Below, one piece after another: positions 34,623 through 43,289 of a stretch of 64,000 nucleotides of DNA. The notes under the pieces were generated by a model. It saw only the letters and a program-made list of their open reading frames with translations. It was not told where the DNA came from and searched no databases. Both the position numbers and the translations under genes were made by a program. This stretch comes from Psychrobacillus sp. INOP01 (GTDB lineage Bacteria; Bacillota; Bacilli; Bacillales_A; Planococcaceae), in NCBI RefSeq assembly GCF_018140925.1, contig NZ_CP073315.1, forward strand, positions 4,030,001-4,094,000. The letters are read 5' to 3'. Position 1 is the first letter of the stretch. Each line of letters opens with the position of its first letter.

Positions 34623-36467
34623 ATGACTGGCAGAAATGACCCTTGTCCATGTAATAGTGGAAAAAAATATAAAGCTTGTTGTCTAAAGAATGAAAATATC
34701 ATTTCAATAGACGAAGAAGTAGATAAAGAATTACAACAAGTGCTACAAAACTTTTTTCATGCTCACCCTACTAAAATGGAAACAAACGAAATTTATGAAT
34801 GGATTGGTGACAGAGAGGAGTACTTATCGGACCGCTTCGAAAATGATAAAGTGAGTGCCATTATGGGAGATTGTTATTACTTCAATCATCGTGTAGATAT
34901 TTGGCAAATGCATTTAGAACGAGAATCTGCCAAATCGAAAAGACCACGAGTTCAAACTGTTCTAGAAGGATGGATGAATCCAGAAGTAATTCTTGGAACT
35001 ATTTCACAAATCCATAATAATAGAGCTGAAGTATTGGATGTATTTTCGAAAGAAAAAGTAGTAATTGAAATATCCAATCCATTCGAAGGTGGAGTGGGAG
35101 ACTTTATTTTCGGATATTTTCTATTAGACTCCAGGCATCGCGAGCGATACTTTCAATTATTAAATTCGTTAATCGTATTCCCAGCGAAAAATGAATCATT
35201 AGTTGAACGTGTGAAGGTTTTGTATAACAGTAGTAAGTGTCATTCAGTCGCAGATTTTTATAAAAAATATATTATTGAATGTTATGTAATCTTAGGAGAT
35301 AAAGAAACTGCCATCGAGGAGCTATTTAGCGAAGATGAGCTGGATGTTATTTCTATTTTACATAGTAGTTTAGTAGAAATGGATGTCAAAAGTGATAAGC
35401 TTATGTACATCTTTATCGAATTTATCCAAAGAAAAGGTATTCCAAAGAGTATTAAGAAACCTGCTGCGTTAGTGGCAGGAGCTTTGCAATTTGGTATGCT
35501 AAATTCAATCATACCATATATATGGACAAAAAAGGAAATCTCCACATTTTTAGAGGTATCACCTAGTACCGCGAACAAATATGAAGGATTATTCACAGAT
35601 TTTTATGATGATGAAATTTCAAAAGAAGACCTAACTCAGAATACTGTTTTTGCGTTTGAAGCTGGAACAGATGCAAACCAAGTAGAGTTTTCAAACTGGA
35701 AAATGGGTATGCATCTCAGTAAAGTTTCTATTAAAAACGAGAAAGAGATGAGTAGATATATAGATATTTACAAAAACAAAGAATATAATCCCGAAGATAA
35801 TAAAGAAGCATCACAAAAATATGCGTATGAAGCGTATATTTCAACCGATTTAATGGAAAGAGGGAGACTGGCTTCTATTGCTTATGCGCGTGATCCCCAG
35901 AACATTGATGCGATATTGTTAAAAGTAGATTATACAGAAGAAACAGATCAATCTGCTCTATTTGATGAAGCTATACGTATTGGTGAAAAGCAGTTTGATC
36001 CAAATTTTGAGTCCAATTGGGGTTATTTACCGAATAGACCTTATTTAAGAGCGATGTTCAAATACGGATTATGGTGTTTTGAACAGAAACAATTCAAAGA
36101 GGCGTTCAACCTATTCAATACAATACTACAAGTAAATCCATCTGATCATCAAGGCGTACGATATCCTGCAGCTGCAACATTAATCGCTTTAAACAGATTA
36201 GAGGAAGCAGAGAGCCTAATGAGTCATTACCAAGATTCAGATAATGCGTTTTTTAGCTGGTTCCGTTGGACAATAGAGAAAAAGAAAAGCTTCTTTTCCA
36301 AAGAAACACAGGATGCTTACGAATTGGCTATTGAGGATAATGCATATGTAGCGAACTATTATCGTATAAAAGCACCAGTTTTACCGTATCCAAATTCTAT
36401 TGCTATTACTCCAGACAGTCCCGAAGAAGGGAAAGTAATTTGGACATTATTGCAGCCAATAATTTAG
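34623..36467 (+). CDS. SEC-C metal-binding motif and TPR-like repeat protein
   Basis: A 614-residue cytosolic protein. The N-terminus is a SEC-C zinc motif with Cys8, Cys10, Cys19 and Cys20 (DPCPCNSGKKYKACC). The rest is mostly helical; the C-terminal third (RGRLASIAYARDPQNIDAIL; FKEAFNLFNTILQVNPSDH; AAATLIALNRLEEAESLM) looks like tetratricopeptide repeats. Such proteins occur in firmicutes with unknown role; the SEC-C motif often mediates zinc-dependent contact with SecB, ribosome or other partners. AAGGAG precedes the ATG. 50 bases after the hemerythrin gene; possibly the same transcript. Confidence 0.8.
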   Translation: MTGRNDPCPCNSGKKYKACCLKNENIISIDEEVDKELQQVLQNFFHAHPTKMETNEIYEWIGDREEYLSDRFENDKVSAIMGDCYYFNHRVDIWQMHLERESAKSKRPRVQTVLEGWMNPEVILGTISQIHNNRAEVLDVFSKEKVVIEISNPFEGGVGDFIFGYFLLDSRHRERYFQLLNSLIVFPAKNESLVERVKVLYNSSKCHSVADFYKKYIIECYVILGDKETAIEELFSEDELDVISILHSSLVEMDVKSDKLMYIFIEFIQRKGIPKSIKKPAALVAGALQFGMLNSIIPYIWTKKEISTFLEVSPSTANKYEGLFTDFYDDEISKEDLTQNTVFAFEAGTDANQVEFSNWKMGMHLSKVSIKNEKEMSRYIDIYKNKEYNPEDNKEASQKYAYEAYISTDLMERGRLASIAYARDPQNIDAILLKVDYTEETDQSALFDEAIRIGEKQFDPNFESNWGYLPNRPYLRAMFKYGLWCFEQKQFKEAFNLFNTILQVNPSDHQGVRYPAAATLIALNRLEEAESLMSHYQDSDNAFFSWFRWTIEKKKSFFSKETQDAYELAIEDNAYVANYYRIKAPVLPYPNSIAITPDSPEEGKVIWTLLQPII

Positions 36468-36496
36468 ACCGATTGCAGAGCAATCGGTCTTTTTTC
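36466..36496 (+). terminator. Terminator of the SEC-C gene and Mo-cofactor run
   Basis: GACCGATTGC and GCAATCGGTC form a perfect 10-bp stem with a 3-base loop, followed by TTTTTT. The right arm contains AATCGGT, the same word as the core of the repeat array that follows. Confidence 0.92.
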
Positions 36497-36563
36497 TAGT
36501 TAGACTTTGATAGTGTTCATAAAACTTGGGGGATTGATCGATTTGCCCCCCCAAAAATGGTGA

Positions 36564-36647
36564 ATCGGTTGAATAACATGAAGAATCGGTCGAATATTAC
36601 CTACAATCGGTTAAATATCACCATCAATCGGTTGAATTCCAAGATTA
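36564..36647. repeat. Imperfect 21-bp-period repeat array (core ATCGGTYGAA), second locus
   Basis: Cores start at 36564, 36585, 36606 and 36627, exactly 21 bases apart, with variable spacers. The array lies between the SEC-C terminator and the stop of the convergent CaiB gene. Same core, period and genetic position as the array at 9082-9234. Confidence 0.78.
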
Positions 36648-36652
36648 ACGAA

Positions 36653-37846
36653 TTACCTATTCATGATTTTATCGGACATAAATGTCTGTACTTCGTCTTC
36701 TGTGTATCCAAGCTCAGTAAGAATTTCTTTGTTATGCTGACCAAGCAGAGGAGCTGCGTGTCTGATTTGCCCGGGTGTTTCTGAGAATTTAGCTGGAAAA
36801 CCAATTGTTTTCATCGCTCCTGCTACAGGATGCTCGTAATCTAATATCATTTCTCTCGATAGTATATGTTCATCATTCAACGTCTGATCATACGAATAAA
36901 TAGGTCCAGAAGGGACGCCACCAGCATCTAATAACTCTAGCCAGTAGGAGGAGGGGTGTTCGCTTAATACTTCCTCTATTTCTATTTCAAGTTGACTAGC
37001 ATTTTTTGCTCTAATACTATTTGTTAAAAATCGTTCGTCCGTTAGCCATTCTGGTTTATGGACAACGAGTAGGCAAAAATTTTCCCAAAGCTTCTGATTT
37101 CCTGCACCAATAAGGATAAATCCATCCTGTGTTTTATAGCCTTGATAGGGTGCAGAAACACGATGTGCTGTGCCATTTCTTTGGGGTACTTCACCTTTAC
37201 CAAAATAGGCTGCTGCTTCCCACACAGTCCATGCTAGACCCGAATCTACTAGGGAGACGTCAATATATTGTCCTATGCCTTTTTTCAAACGATAAATATA
37301 GGCGGATAAAATAGATTGGATGGCTGTTTGTGCAGCTGCTATGTCATGTATTGCAATACCTACTTTGACAGGATTTCCAGCTTTTTCTCCAGTCATATCT
37401 ATCAGTCCAGAAAGTCCTTGGGCCATAATATCATAGCCACCCTTATCTTTATATGGTCCTGTTTGACCATAACCGGAAATAGAACAATAGATCAAAGCCG
37501 GATTTATAGCTTTCAACGTATCATAATCAATTCTAAGTTTCTTCGTAACACCTGGACGATAATTTTCTATAAAAACATCCGCTTCTTTAATGAGTTTATA
37601 AAGTACCTCTAGACCTTGATCTGTCTTTAAATTCAGACATAACCCGCGTTTATTACGATTTACCATCATATACATATAGCTTTCTTCGTTTATATATGGC
37701 CCCATGCTTCTAGTGTCATCACCATTTGGATATTTTTCCACTTTAATAACGTCTGCACCCATATCTGCTAAAACCATCGTGCAATAGGGTCCAGCGAGAA
37801 CCTGTGATAAATCAAGTACTTTCATACCTTTTAATGCTTGCTCCAT
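36653..37846 (-). CDS. Class III (CaiB/BaiF) CoA-transferase
   Basis: A 397-residue family III CoA-transferase that moves CoA between carboxylic acids. N-terminal MKVLDLSQVLAGPYCTMVLADMGADVIKVE is the family signature; Asp168 (IAIHDIAAAQ) is the expected catalytic aspartate; NYRPGV, ISGYGQTGPYKDKGGYD and the C-terminal ellipse of helices follow. AAGGTGGTATAAACG precedes the ATG. It is the last of six genes on the minus strand starting at metQ. Substrate unknown; see the finding on this cluster. Confidence 0.9.
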   Translation of the reverse strand: MEQALKGMKVLDLSQVLAGPYCTMVLADMGADVIKVEKYPNGDDTRSMGPYINEESYMYMMVNRNKRGLCLNLKTDQGLEVLYKLIKEADVFIENYRPGVTKKLRIDYDTLKAINPALIYCSISGYGQTGPYKDKGGYDIMAQGLSGLIDMTGEKAGNPVKVGIAIHDIAAAQTAIQSILSAYIYRLKKGIGQYIDVSLVDSGLAWTVWEAAAYFGKGEVPQRNGTAHRVSAPYQGYKTQDGFILIGAGNQKLWENFCLLVVHKPEWLTDERFLTNSIRAKNASQLEIEIEEVLSEHPSSYWLELLDAGGVPSGPIYSYDQTLNDEHILSREMILDYEHPVAGAMKTIGFPAKFSETPGQIRHAAPLLGQHNKEILTELGYTEDEVQTFMSDKIMNR

Positions 37847-37870
37847 CGTTTATACCACCTTATTTTTCCC

Positions 37871-39007
37871 TTAATCTTTAAATAGTTGAAGTTTCTTTAC
37901 TTCTTCTAAATTACGAGCACCGCTCAATGAAATGGAAACTCGGGTCTCTTGTAAAAAGTTCTCTAAAACTCTTTCCACACCGCTTTCACCACCAGATGCT
38001 AACCCCCAAATTACAGGTCGCCCTATACAAACTGCAGTTGCTCCAAGTGCTAAAGCCTTTACTGCGTCAGAACCTCTTCTTATTCCACTATCGAATAAAA
38101 CAGGAATTTGTCCATTTACTACTCGAACTACTTCTGGAAGGGCATCGATGCTCGCAATAACCCCATCTAATTGACGACCTCCATGATTAGAAACAATTAT
38201 TCCGTCTATTCCTTTTTCGATTGCAAGTTTAGCGTCCTCAGGGTGAAGTATACCCTTTATTAGAATTGGTAAAGTTGTATGCTCACGTAACTCTGAAATG
38301 TTCGTCCAATTTAAAGTAGGATGGTATATATTTTCTATAATATTATTTACGATAGTTTCTTGAGAATGATCAACCAATGATGCCATAAATACTGGATCTG
38401 ATGCATAGTTTCCTTGTCCGAAACCACGTTTTAATGGAGAGTATTGATTGCGAACGTCTTCCTCTCGCCAACCAAGCATCGTTGTATCGACTGTTAATAC
38501 AATTGCTTCATAGCCTGCTGCTTCAGCTCTTTTTACCATACTAAAGGAGATTTCTTTATTTTGAGAGGACCAATATAATTGGAACCATTTTGAACTACCT
38601 TTTGTTTCAGCGGCAATTTCCTCTATAGAATAGCTGGACACCGTACTTTGAATATATGGAAATCTAAATTTTGCAGCTGCTTTGGAAACAGCTAATTCGC
38701 CGTCTTCATGGGCTATTTTATTCACACCAACAGGGGCAATGAAAAGGGGGTGGGGATATGTATGTCCTAAAATAGTTACCTCTGTATTTAAAGTAGATAC
38801 ATCCGTTAAAAAACGGGGAATGATGGAGTACTTTAAAAAGGAATCCGTATTTTTTCTGTAGGTTTCTTCACCACCAGCAGAAGAACGAATGTACCCGAAA
38901 GGACCGGGTTCTAATGTTTGCTTTGCGGCTTCTTCTAATTCGGCAAAATTAATCGGATATTGGATGTTCGCCTCGATATTTTTTAATAATAAATCATTAG
39001 TGGACAT
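37871..39007 (-). CDS. FMN-dependent alpha-hydroxy-acid oxidase/dehydrogenase
   Basis: A 378-residue (beta-alpha)8 enzyme of the lactate oxidase/lactate 2-monooxygenase/glycolate oxidase family. FMN and substrate motifs: FIAPVGVNKIAHEDGE, STVSSYSIEEIA, LYWSSQ, LTVDTTMLGWREEDVRN, ILIKGIL and the active-site VSNHGGRQLDG, with DSGIRRGSDAVKALALGA binding phosphate. It oxidises a 2-hydroxy acid to the 2-oxo acid. The ATG at 39007 is used, with AAGAGGTG upstream; the GTG three codons earlier lies in that site. 12 bases separate it from the enoyl-CoA hydratase gene. Confidence 0.9.
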   Translation of the reverse strand: MSTNDLLLKNIEANIQYPINFAELEEAAKQTLEPGPFGYIRSSAGGEETYRKNTDSFLKYSIIPRFLTDVSTLNTEVTILGHTYPHPLFIAPVGVNKIAHEDGELAVSKAAAKFRFPYIQSTVSSYSIEEIAAETKGSSKWFQLYWSSQNKEISFSMVKRAEAAGYEAIVLTVDTTMLGWREEDVRNQYSPLKRGFGQGNYASDPVFMASLVDHSQETIVNNIIENIYHPTLNWTNISELREHTTLPILIKGILHPEDAKLAIEKGIDGIIVSNHGGRQLDGVIASIDALPEVVRVVNGQIPVLFDSGIRRGSDAVKALALGATAVCIGRPVIWGLASGGESGVERVLENFLQETRVSISLSGARNLEEVKKLQLFKD

Positions 39008-39019
39008 ATGGAACACCTC

Positions 39020-39796
39020 TTAAGAGAAATTTGGTTTTCTTTTTTCTAAAAATGCTTGGATGCCTTCTTTATAGTCATCGGAGCTAAAGGATTCTAAGAT
39101 AAGCTCCTCAATCTCTTTTGTTTCTTCGTTATCTCCATCAATAATTGCTTGGATTACTTGTTTAATACCATTATTGGCAACGGAAGACTTACGAATAATT
39201 TGACCAGCAAACTCCAGACATTTTTCCTCTAAAACTTCCATCGGATAAACATAGTCAATTAAGCCGATTTCTTTTCCTTCTTCGGCTGTAATTAGTTTTG
39301 CTGTATATAACAACTCTTTTGCTTTTGTAGGTCCGATGAGATTTACTAAACGTTTTGTACTAACAAGATTATAAATAATGCCTATGTTTGCAGCGGTTAT
39401 GCCAAGTTTACTACCCGAAGATGCGAATCGGAAGTCGCAGGAATTAGCAAGTTCTAATCCACCACCAATGGCTAACGTCTTGATGAGTGCAATGGTAGGT
39501 TTAGGGAACCGATATAATTTTTCAATAGATTCAAGTGTAGCATCATTATAATCCTTTGCTTTTTGGGCAGAGAAGCGAATTTCTAGAAACTCAGTTATAT
39601 CTGCACCAGAGGAGAATGCAGTTTCATCCGCTCCTTTAAGTATTAATAGTTTAACTTGATGATCTTTCTCCAGTTCATCCAATAATTCACCTAATTGTTT
39701 AAACATAGCGAGGGAGAATGAATTCTTCTTATCCGCTCGATTAAAGACAAGAGTCGCAATAGAACCATTGCGCTCTACATATAATAGATTTGTCAT
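39020..39796 (-). CDS. Enoyl-CoA hydratase/isomerase family protein
   Basis: A 258-residue crotonase-fold protein. The CoA/oxyanion motifs AFSSGADITEF and IGGGLELANSCDFRFAS are intact. Of the two hydratase glutamates, the second is kept (KAKELLYTA) but the first is missing: the usual PE...GIIPG segment reads TAANIGIIYNLV. The enzyme may therefore be an isomerase, lyase or decarboxylase and not a hydratase. AGGAGGCTCC precedes the ATG. 14 bases after metI, so probably same operon. Confidence 0.85.
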   Translation of the reverse strand: MTNLLYVERNGSIATLVFNRADKKNSFSLAMFKQLGELLDELEKDHQVKLLILKGADETAFSSGADITEFLEIRFSAQKAKDYNDATLESIEKLYRFPKPTIALIKTLAIGGGLELANSCDFRFASSGSKLGITAANIGIIYNLVSTKRLVNLIGPTKAKELLYTAKLITAEEGKEIGLIDYVYPMEVLEEKCLEFAGQIIRKSSVANNGIKQVIQAIIDGDNEETKEIEELILESFSSDDYKEGIQAFLEKRKPNFS

Positions 39797-39810
39797 TTTG
39801 GAGCCTCCTA

Positions 39811-40482
39811 CTAATCTTTTTTAATACTAGCTGCGATACGGTTCCCGATAGATTGGATACTTTGTACAAGGATGATTAAAATTACTACTGTCGCATACAT
39901 AACATCAACTTCATAACGTAAATGTCCAAAACGATATGCTAAGTCACCTAAACCACCTGCACCAACCATACCAGCCATTGCTGTAGCACCGATTAAACTG
40001 ACGGTTGAAATGGTTAATCCTAAAATAATAGAAGGGCGGGCTTCACGAAGTAAGACATTCCAAATGATGGCGCGTGTACTAATACCCATCGCAGTGTATG
40101 CCTCAATCACACCGTTTTCCACTTCTAGCAGGGCAGATTCCATAAGTCTAGCAATATACGGAGCAGTGTAAATTACTAATGGTACGATAACTCCTTGCAC
40201 ACCAATCGTTGTACCTACAATCATTCTTGTAAAAGGAAGTATGAAAAATAGTAAAATAATGAAAGGAACGGAGCGTACAATATTTATTATCAAATTACTT
40301 AATTGATAAACAATTTTGTTTTCTAATGCCTGGCCAGGTCTAGTTAGGACAATTAAGATACCTAATGGAATCCCGATTAATACAGAGAAAAATAGGGAAA
40401 TACCAACCATTTGAAATGTTTGTACAACAGATTCGCCGATAATCGGTAGCCATTGTTCTATAAATTGATCAATTCTACTCAT
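39811..40482 (-). CDS. metI: Methionine ABC transporter permease
   Basis: A 223-residue permease (MetI; MetP in B. subtilis) with about five membrane helices. The EAA loop reads AYTAMGISTRAIIWNVLLREA, and AMAGMVGAGGLGDLAYRFG is diagnostic for methionine permeases. The start overlaps metN by 8 bases. It works with MetN and MetQ. Confidence 0.95.
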   Translation of the reverse strand: MSRIDQFIEQWLPIIGESVVQTFQMVGISLFFSVLIGIPLGILIVLTRPGQALENKIVYQLSNLIINIVRSVPFIILLFFILPFTRMIVGTTIGVQGVIVPLVIYTAPYIARLMESALLEVENGVIEAYTAMGISTRAIIWNVLLREARPSIILGLTISTVSLIGATAMAGMVGAGGLGDLAYRFGHLRYEVDVMYATVVILIILVQSIQSIGNRIAASIKKD

Positions 40483-41500
40483 TAGATTGTCCCTCCAGTT
40501 CTTCTGTTGCTACACCCTGTGATTCTAAATAGTGGATAGCACTTCTAACCTGTTCTTTTTCCCCAATTAAGTGAACGACAATATTTCCAACGATACCATT
40601 CTTCAGTTCGATAATATTGGCAGTTAAAATGTTAGGCTGAACATGGAATTTCTGACTAACTTCTGCTAATAATGGTTTTCCAGTGCTTTCCCCGACAAAT
40701 GTTAAGCGAGTAACTGCACCCGTAACATTAAGCTGAGAAATCAAAGAGGAAGATAAATTACGCTGACTGATTGTATTTAAAAACTTTTTAGTAGTAGGGT
40801 GGGTAGGTTTGGTGAAAAGATTAATGGCTGTATCTTGTTCAACAATTTCTCCATTTTCCATGACATATACATGATCACAAATTTTTTGAATGACATTCAT
40901 TTCATGCGTGATTAAAAGTATGGTGATTCCTAATTCGCGATTAATCTTTAGAAGTAATTCTAAAATGGAGTCAGTTGTTTCCGGGTCTAGTGCGCTTGTT
41001 GCTTCATCACTTAGTAATACTTCGGGTTCCTGTGCTAGTGCACGGGCAATTGCGACCCGCTGCTTTTGACCACCAGATAACTGGGTAGGATAGTTCGTAT
41101 GCTTGTCAGTTAATCCAACTATTTCTAAATATTGTTCCACTCGTTTTTTTACTTCGGTTTTATTATAGCCAAGCAGCTTTAGTGGTATGGCGATATTATC
41201 ATAAACAGTTGCTGTTTTTAATAGATTAAATCCTTGAAAAATCATGCCGATTTTATTGCGGGTTTCACGCAGTTTAGGAAGTGGGAGGGAAGTAAGTTCT
41301 ACTCCGTTAATGAAAACTTTTCCTTCCGTAGGTTTTTCAAGTAAATTTACGCATCGAATTAGCGTACTTTTACCAGCACCACTATATCCAATGACTCCGT
41401 GGATTTCTCCTTTATTCACCTGAATGTTTACTTGCTTCACTGCTTTTACTGTTCCACTCTTGCTATTAAACTCTTTCGAGACATTTTCTAATACAATCAT
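40475..41500 (-). CDS. metN: Methionine ABC transporter ATP-binding protein
   Basis: A 341-residue ATPase. Walker A GYSGAGKSTLIR, signature LSGGQKQRVAIARAL, Walker B VLLSDEATSALDPET, and His in LLITHEM. The C-terminal 100 residues form the NIL domain that binds methionine and inhibits transport when it is plentiful (VTRLTFVGESTGKPLL; VHLIGEKEQVRSAI). It overlaps metI by 8 bases; the spacer to metQ holds a hairpin. Confidence 0.96.
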   Translation of the reverse strand: MIVLENVSKEFNSKSGTVKAVKQVNIQVNKGEIHGVIGYSGAGKSTLIRCVNLLEKPTEGKVFINGVELTSLPLPKLRETRNKIGMIFQGFNLLKTATVYDNIAIPLKLLGYNKTEVKKRVEQYLEIVGLTDKHTNYPTQLSGGQKQRVAIARALAQEPEVLLSDEATSALDPETTDSILELLLKINRELGITILLITHEMNVIQKICDHVYVMENGEIVEQDTAINLFTKPTHPTTKKFLNTISQRNLSSSLISQLNVTGAVTRLTFVGESTGKPLLAEVSQKFHVQPNILTANIIELKNGIVGNIVVHLIGEKEQVRSAIHYLESQGVATEELEGQSNE

Positions 41501-41517
41501 TTGTTATCTTCCTTTCT

Positions 41518-41552
41518 AAAGAAAACGCTACCGAGGTCGGTAACGTTTTCAA
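41518..41552 (-). terminator. Intercistronic hairpin between metQ and metN
   Basis: GAAAACG-x-TACCG pairs with CGGTA-x-CGTTTTC (one mismatch) with a 4-base loop; on the minus strand TTTC follows. It probably stabilises or partly terminates the message so that metQ is made in excess. Confidence 0.55.
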
Positions 41553-41557
41553 GTCCA

Positions 41558-42379
41558 TTATTCGTCCCAGCTTGGTAAAACAGAACCTTTAAACTCTTCT
41601 TCGATGAATTTTTTTACCTCTTCAGATTGATATGCTTTTACAAATTTTTGGATCGTTGGATCATCTTTGTTTTCCGCACGAACAACAACAAAGTTCACAT
41701 AAGGGGAGTTTGATGATTCTAGTAATATAGAATCATCTTTTGGACTAATACCTGCTTCAAGTGCAAAGTTGGTATTGATAGCAGCTGCATCTACTTCACT
41801 TAGCTGTTTTGGTATTTGAGCAGCTTCTAGTTCAATAAATTTAAGGTTTTTTGGATTCTCTTCAATGTCATAAATACTAGCTGTTTCTCTTTTGTCTTCT
41901 TTAATTTTGATGTAGCCATTTTCTTCTAAAATGTATAATGCACGTGCGCCGTTTGTAGGGTCATTTGGTAAACCAAAAGTTGCACCGTCCGGCAGGTCAT
42001 CAATTGACTTGTATTTTTCTGAATACACGCCCATCGGATTCAATATTGTTTTTCCTACTGGCACTAAGTCTGTGCTGTGATCCTCATTAAACGTGTTAAG
42101 GAAAGGTTCGTGTTGGTAGCTATTCGCATCTAAGTCACCCTCTGATAATGCAGTATTAGGTAAAATATAATCAGAGAATACTTTAAGTTCTACTTCTAAT
42201 CCGTCCTTAGCTGCGACTTCTGCAGCCACTTCCACAATTTGTTCATGTGGTCCAGCAGTTACACCTACTACTATTTTGTCCTCATTGATCGCTTTAGTTT
42301 GTGAGGCTGCATCAGACCCACAAGCTGCAAGAGTCCCAGTTAATAGTACCGTTGATAATAAAAATCCAATTTTCTTCAT
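41558..42379 (-). CDS. metQ: Methionine-binding lipoprotein MetQ
   Basis: A 273-residue NlpA-type lipoprotein. The lipobox TGTLAAC ends at Cys20. Mature motifs: VGVTAGPHEQIVEVAAEVA, LDANSYQHEPFL (methionine-binding), NPMGVYSEKYKS, ALPNDPTNGARAL-type FGLPNDPTNGARALYIL, and YVNFVVVRAENKDDP. It brings methionine to MetNI. First gene after the SAM riboswitch. Confidence 0.96.
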   Translation of the reverse strand: MKKIGFLLSTVLLTGTLAACGSDAASQTKAINEDKIVVGVTAGPHEQIVEVAAEVAAKDGLEVELKVFSDYILPNTALSEGDLDANSYQHEPFLNTFNEDHSTDLVPVGKTILNPMGVYSEKYKSIDDLPDGATFGLPNDPTNGARALYILEENGYIKIKEDKRETASIYDIEENPKNLKFIELEAAQIPKQLSEVDAAAINTNFALEAGISPKDDSILLESSNSPYVNFVVVRAENKDDPTIQKFVKAYQSEEVKKFIEEEFKGSVLPSWDE

Positions 42380-42420
42380 TTGTCATTCCTCCGAATAATT
42401 ATTAAGAACTTTGTATAAAT

Positions 42421-42592
42421 ATAAAAGCCTCTCTTCCATTAGAAAGAGAGGCGCAAAAGTACATTTGTCCTCTCTTATCTATCAAAACAAAATGTTTTGC
42501 AGGATTTAGCACCTTTCCACATACATTTAATATGCGGATGGTTGCCGAGCTTCATCGGGCCAGTCCCTCAGCTACTCTTGATAAGAGATATC
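42421..42592 (-). promoter_or_regulatory. SAM-I (S-box) riboswitch with terminator
   Basis: On the minus strand the aptamer (about 42590 to 42472) shows CTCTTATCAAGAG, GCTGAGGGACTGGCCC, GATGAAGCTCGGCAACC, GGTGCTAAATCCTGC and a closing GATAAGAG, the conserved S-box core. The expression platform follows: GCCTCTCTT/AAGAGAGGC stem (42428-42452) and TTTTAT. With SAM bound, the terminator forms and the metQ transcript stops; when SAM is scarce, the run to metQNI and beyond is made. Confidence 0.97.
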
Positions 42593-42741
42593 AGCTATTA
42601 AGTTTTCCAACAGTTCATAAAATATAATTTACTACATCAATTTGTTAAAGTCAACAGGCTTTTTTTTATAGTTGCATATAACATTCGAAATAGTTTATGT
42701 TTAATAACAATAAATAATTATACATTAGGAGTGTGTAAGCG

Positions 42742-43248
42742 GTGTCAAAAATAAGGGTAAATTTTGCTGTAGGGCAATTCGGTAAGGTGGTAGGTGCACG
42801 TTTAGTTTATGGAACTGACCTACTTGAAGGGATAGAGGAACTGTGTAAAGTAAATGGAATTCAATCAGCTACGATTCTTAGTTGTTTTGGTAGTTTTCAA
42901 AGGAGTGGATTTGTTTATTTGATTCCGAGCGTTAATTCGCCTATAGGTGTAGGATACAATAATCTTGTTGTAAAAGAGGGACCAATTGAGTTTTTGCAGG
43001 GTACAGGAGTTGTGTGCCAAAGAGATGGTCAGTTTGAAACACATTTTCATGGCACAATATGTGACCAAAATGGTAATATTTTTGGTGGTCATTTTATTAA
43101 AGGTGAAAATCCTGTAATTACAGTAGACCTAGTGTTAGCAGAAACTGTTGATATGGAGTTTCGGAGACAGTTTGACGAAGAAACAGGGGCTAATCAGTTT
43201 TATCCGGTAGAAACGAATAAAGAAACACCTAACGAGCTACTTAAGTGA
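42742..43248 (+). CDS. PPC-domain (DUF296) protein
   Basis: A 168-residue cytosolic protein made of one PPC/DUF296 domain: FGKVVGARLVYGTDLLEGIEELC, ATILSCFGSFQRSGF, and the conserved metal-like histidines in ETHFHGTICDQNGNIFGGHF. These trimeric domains are DNA-binding in plants, but the role in bacteria is unknown. The start is GTG at 42742 with TTAGGAG upstream. It is divergent from the met riboswitch and converges on mtnE, so its link to methionine metabolism is only positional. Confidence 0.82.
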   Translation: MSKIRVNFAVGQFGKVVGARLVYGTDLLEGIEELCKVNGIQSATILSCFGSFQRSGFVYLIPSVNSPIGVGYNNLVVKEGPIEFLQGTGVVCQRDGQFETHFHGTICDQNGNIFGGHFIKGENPVITVDLVLAETVDMEFRRQFDEETGANQFYPVETNKETPNELLK

Positions 43249-43289
43249 GTAAATGAAAACTGCAGCCCTTCATAAAAGGGCTGCGGTTT

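Noticed and set aside
35282-35596. Minus-strand open frame of 104 codons inside the SEC-C gene
   Set aside because: Antisense shadow with Ser/Ile-rich translation and no ribosome site.
36557-36784. Plus-strand open frame of 75 codons with a seven-residue repeat (NRLN)
   Set aside because: The heptad repeat only reflects the 21-bp DNA period, and the rest overlaps the real CaiB gene on the other strand.
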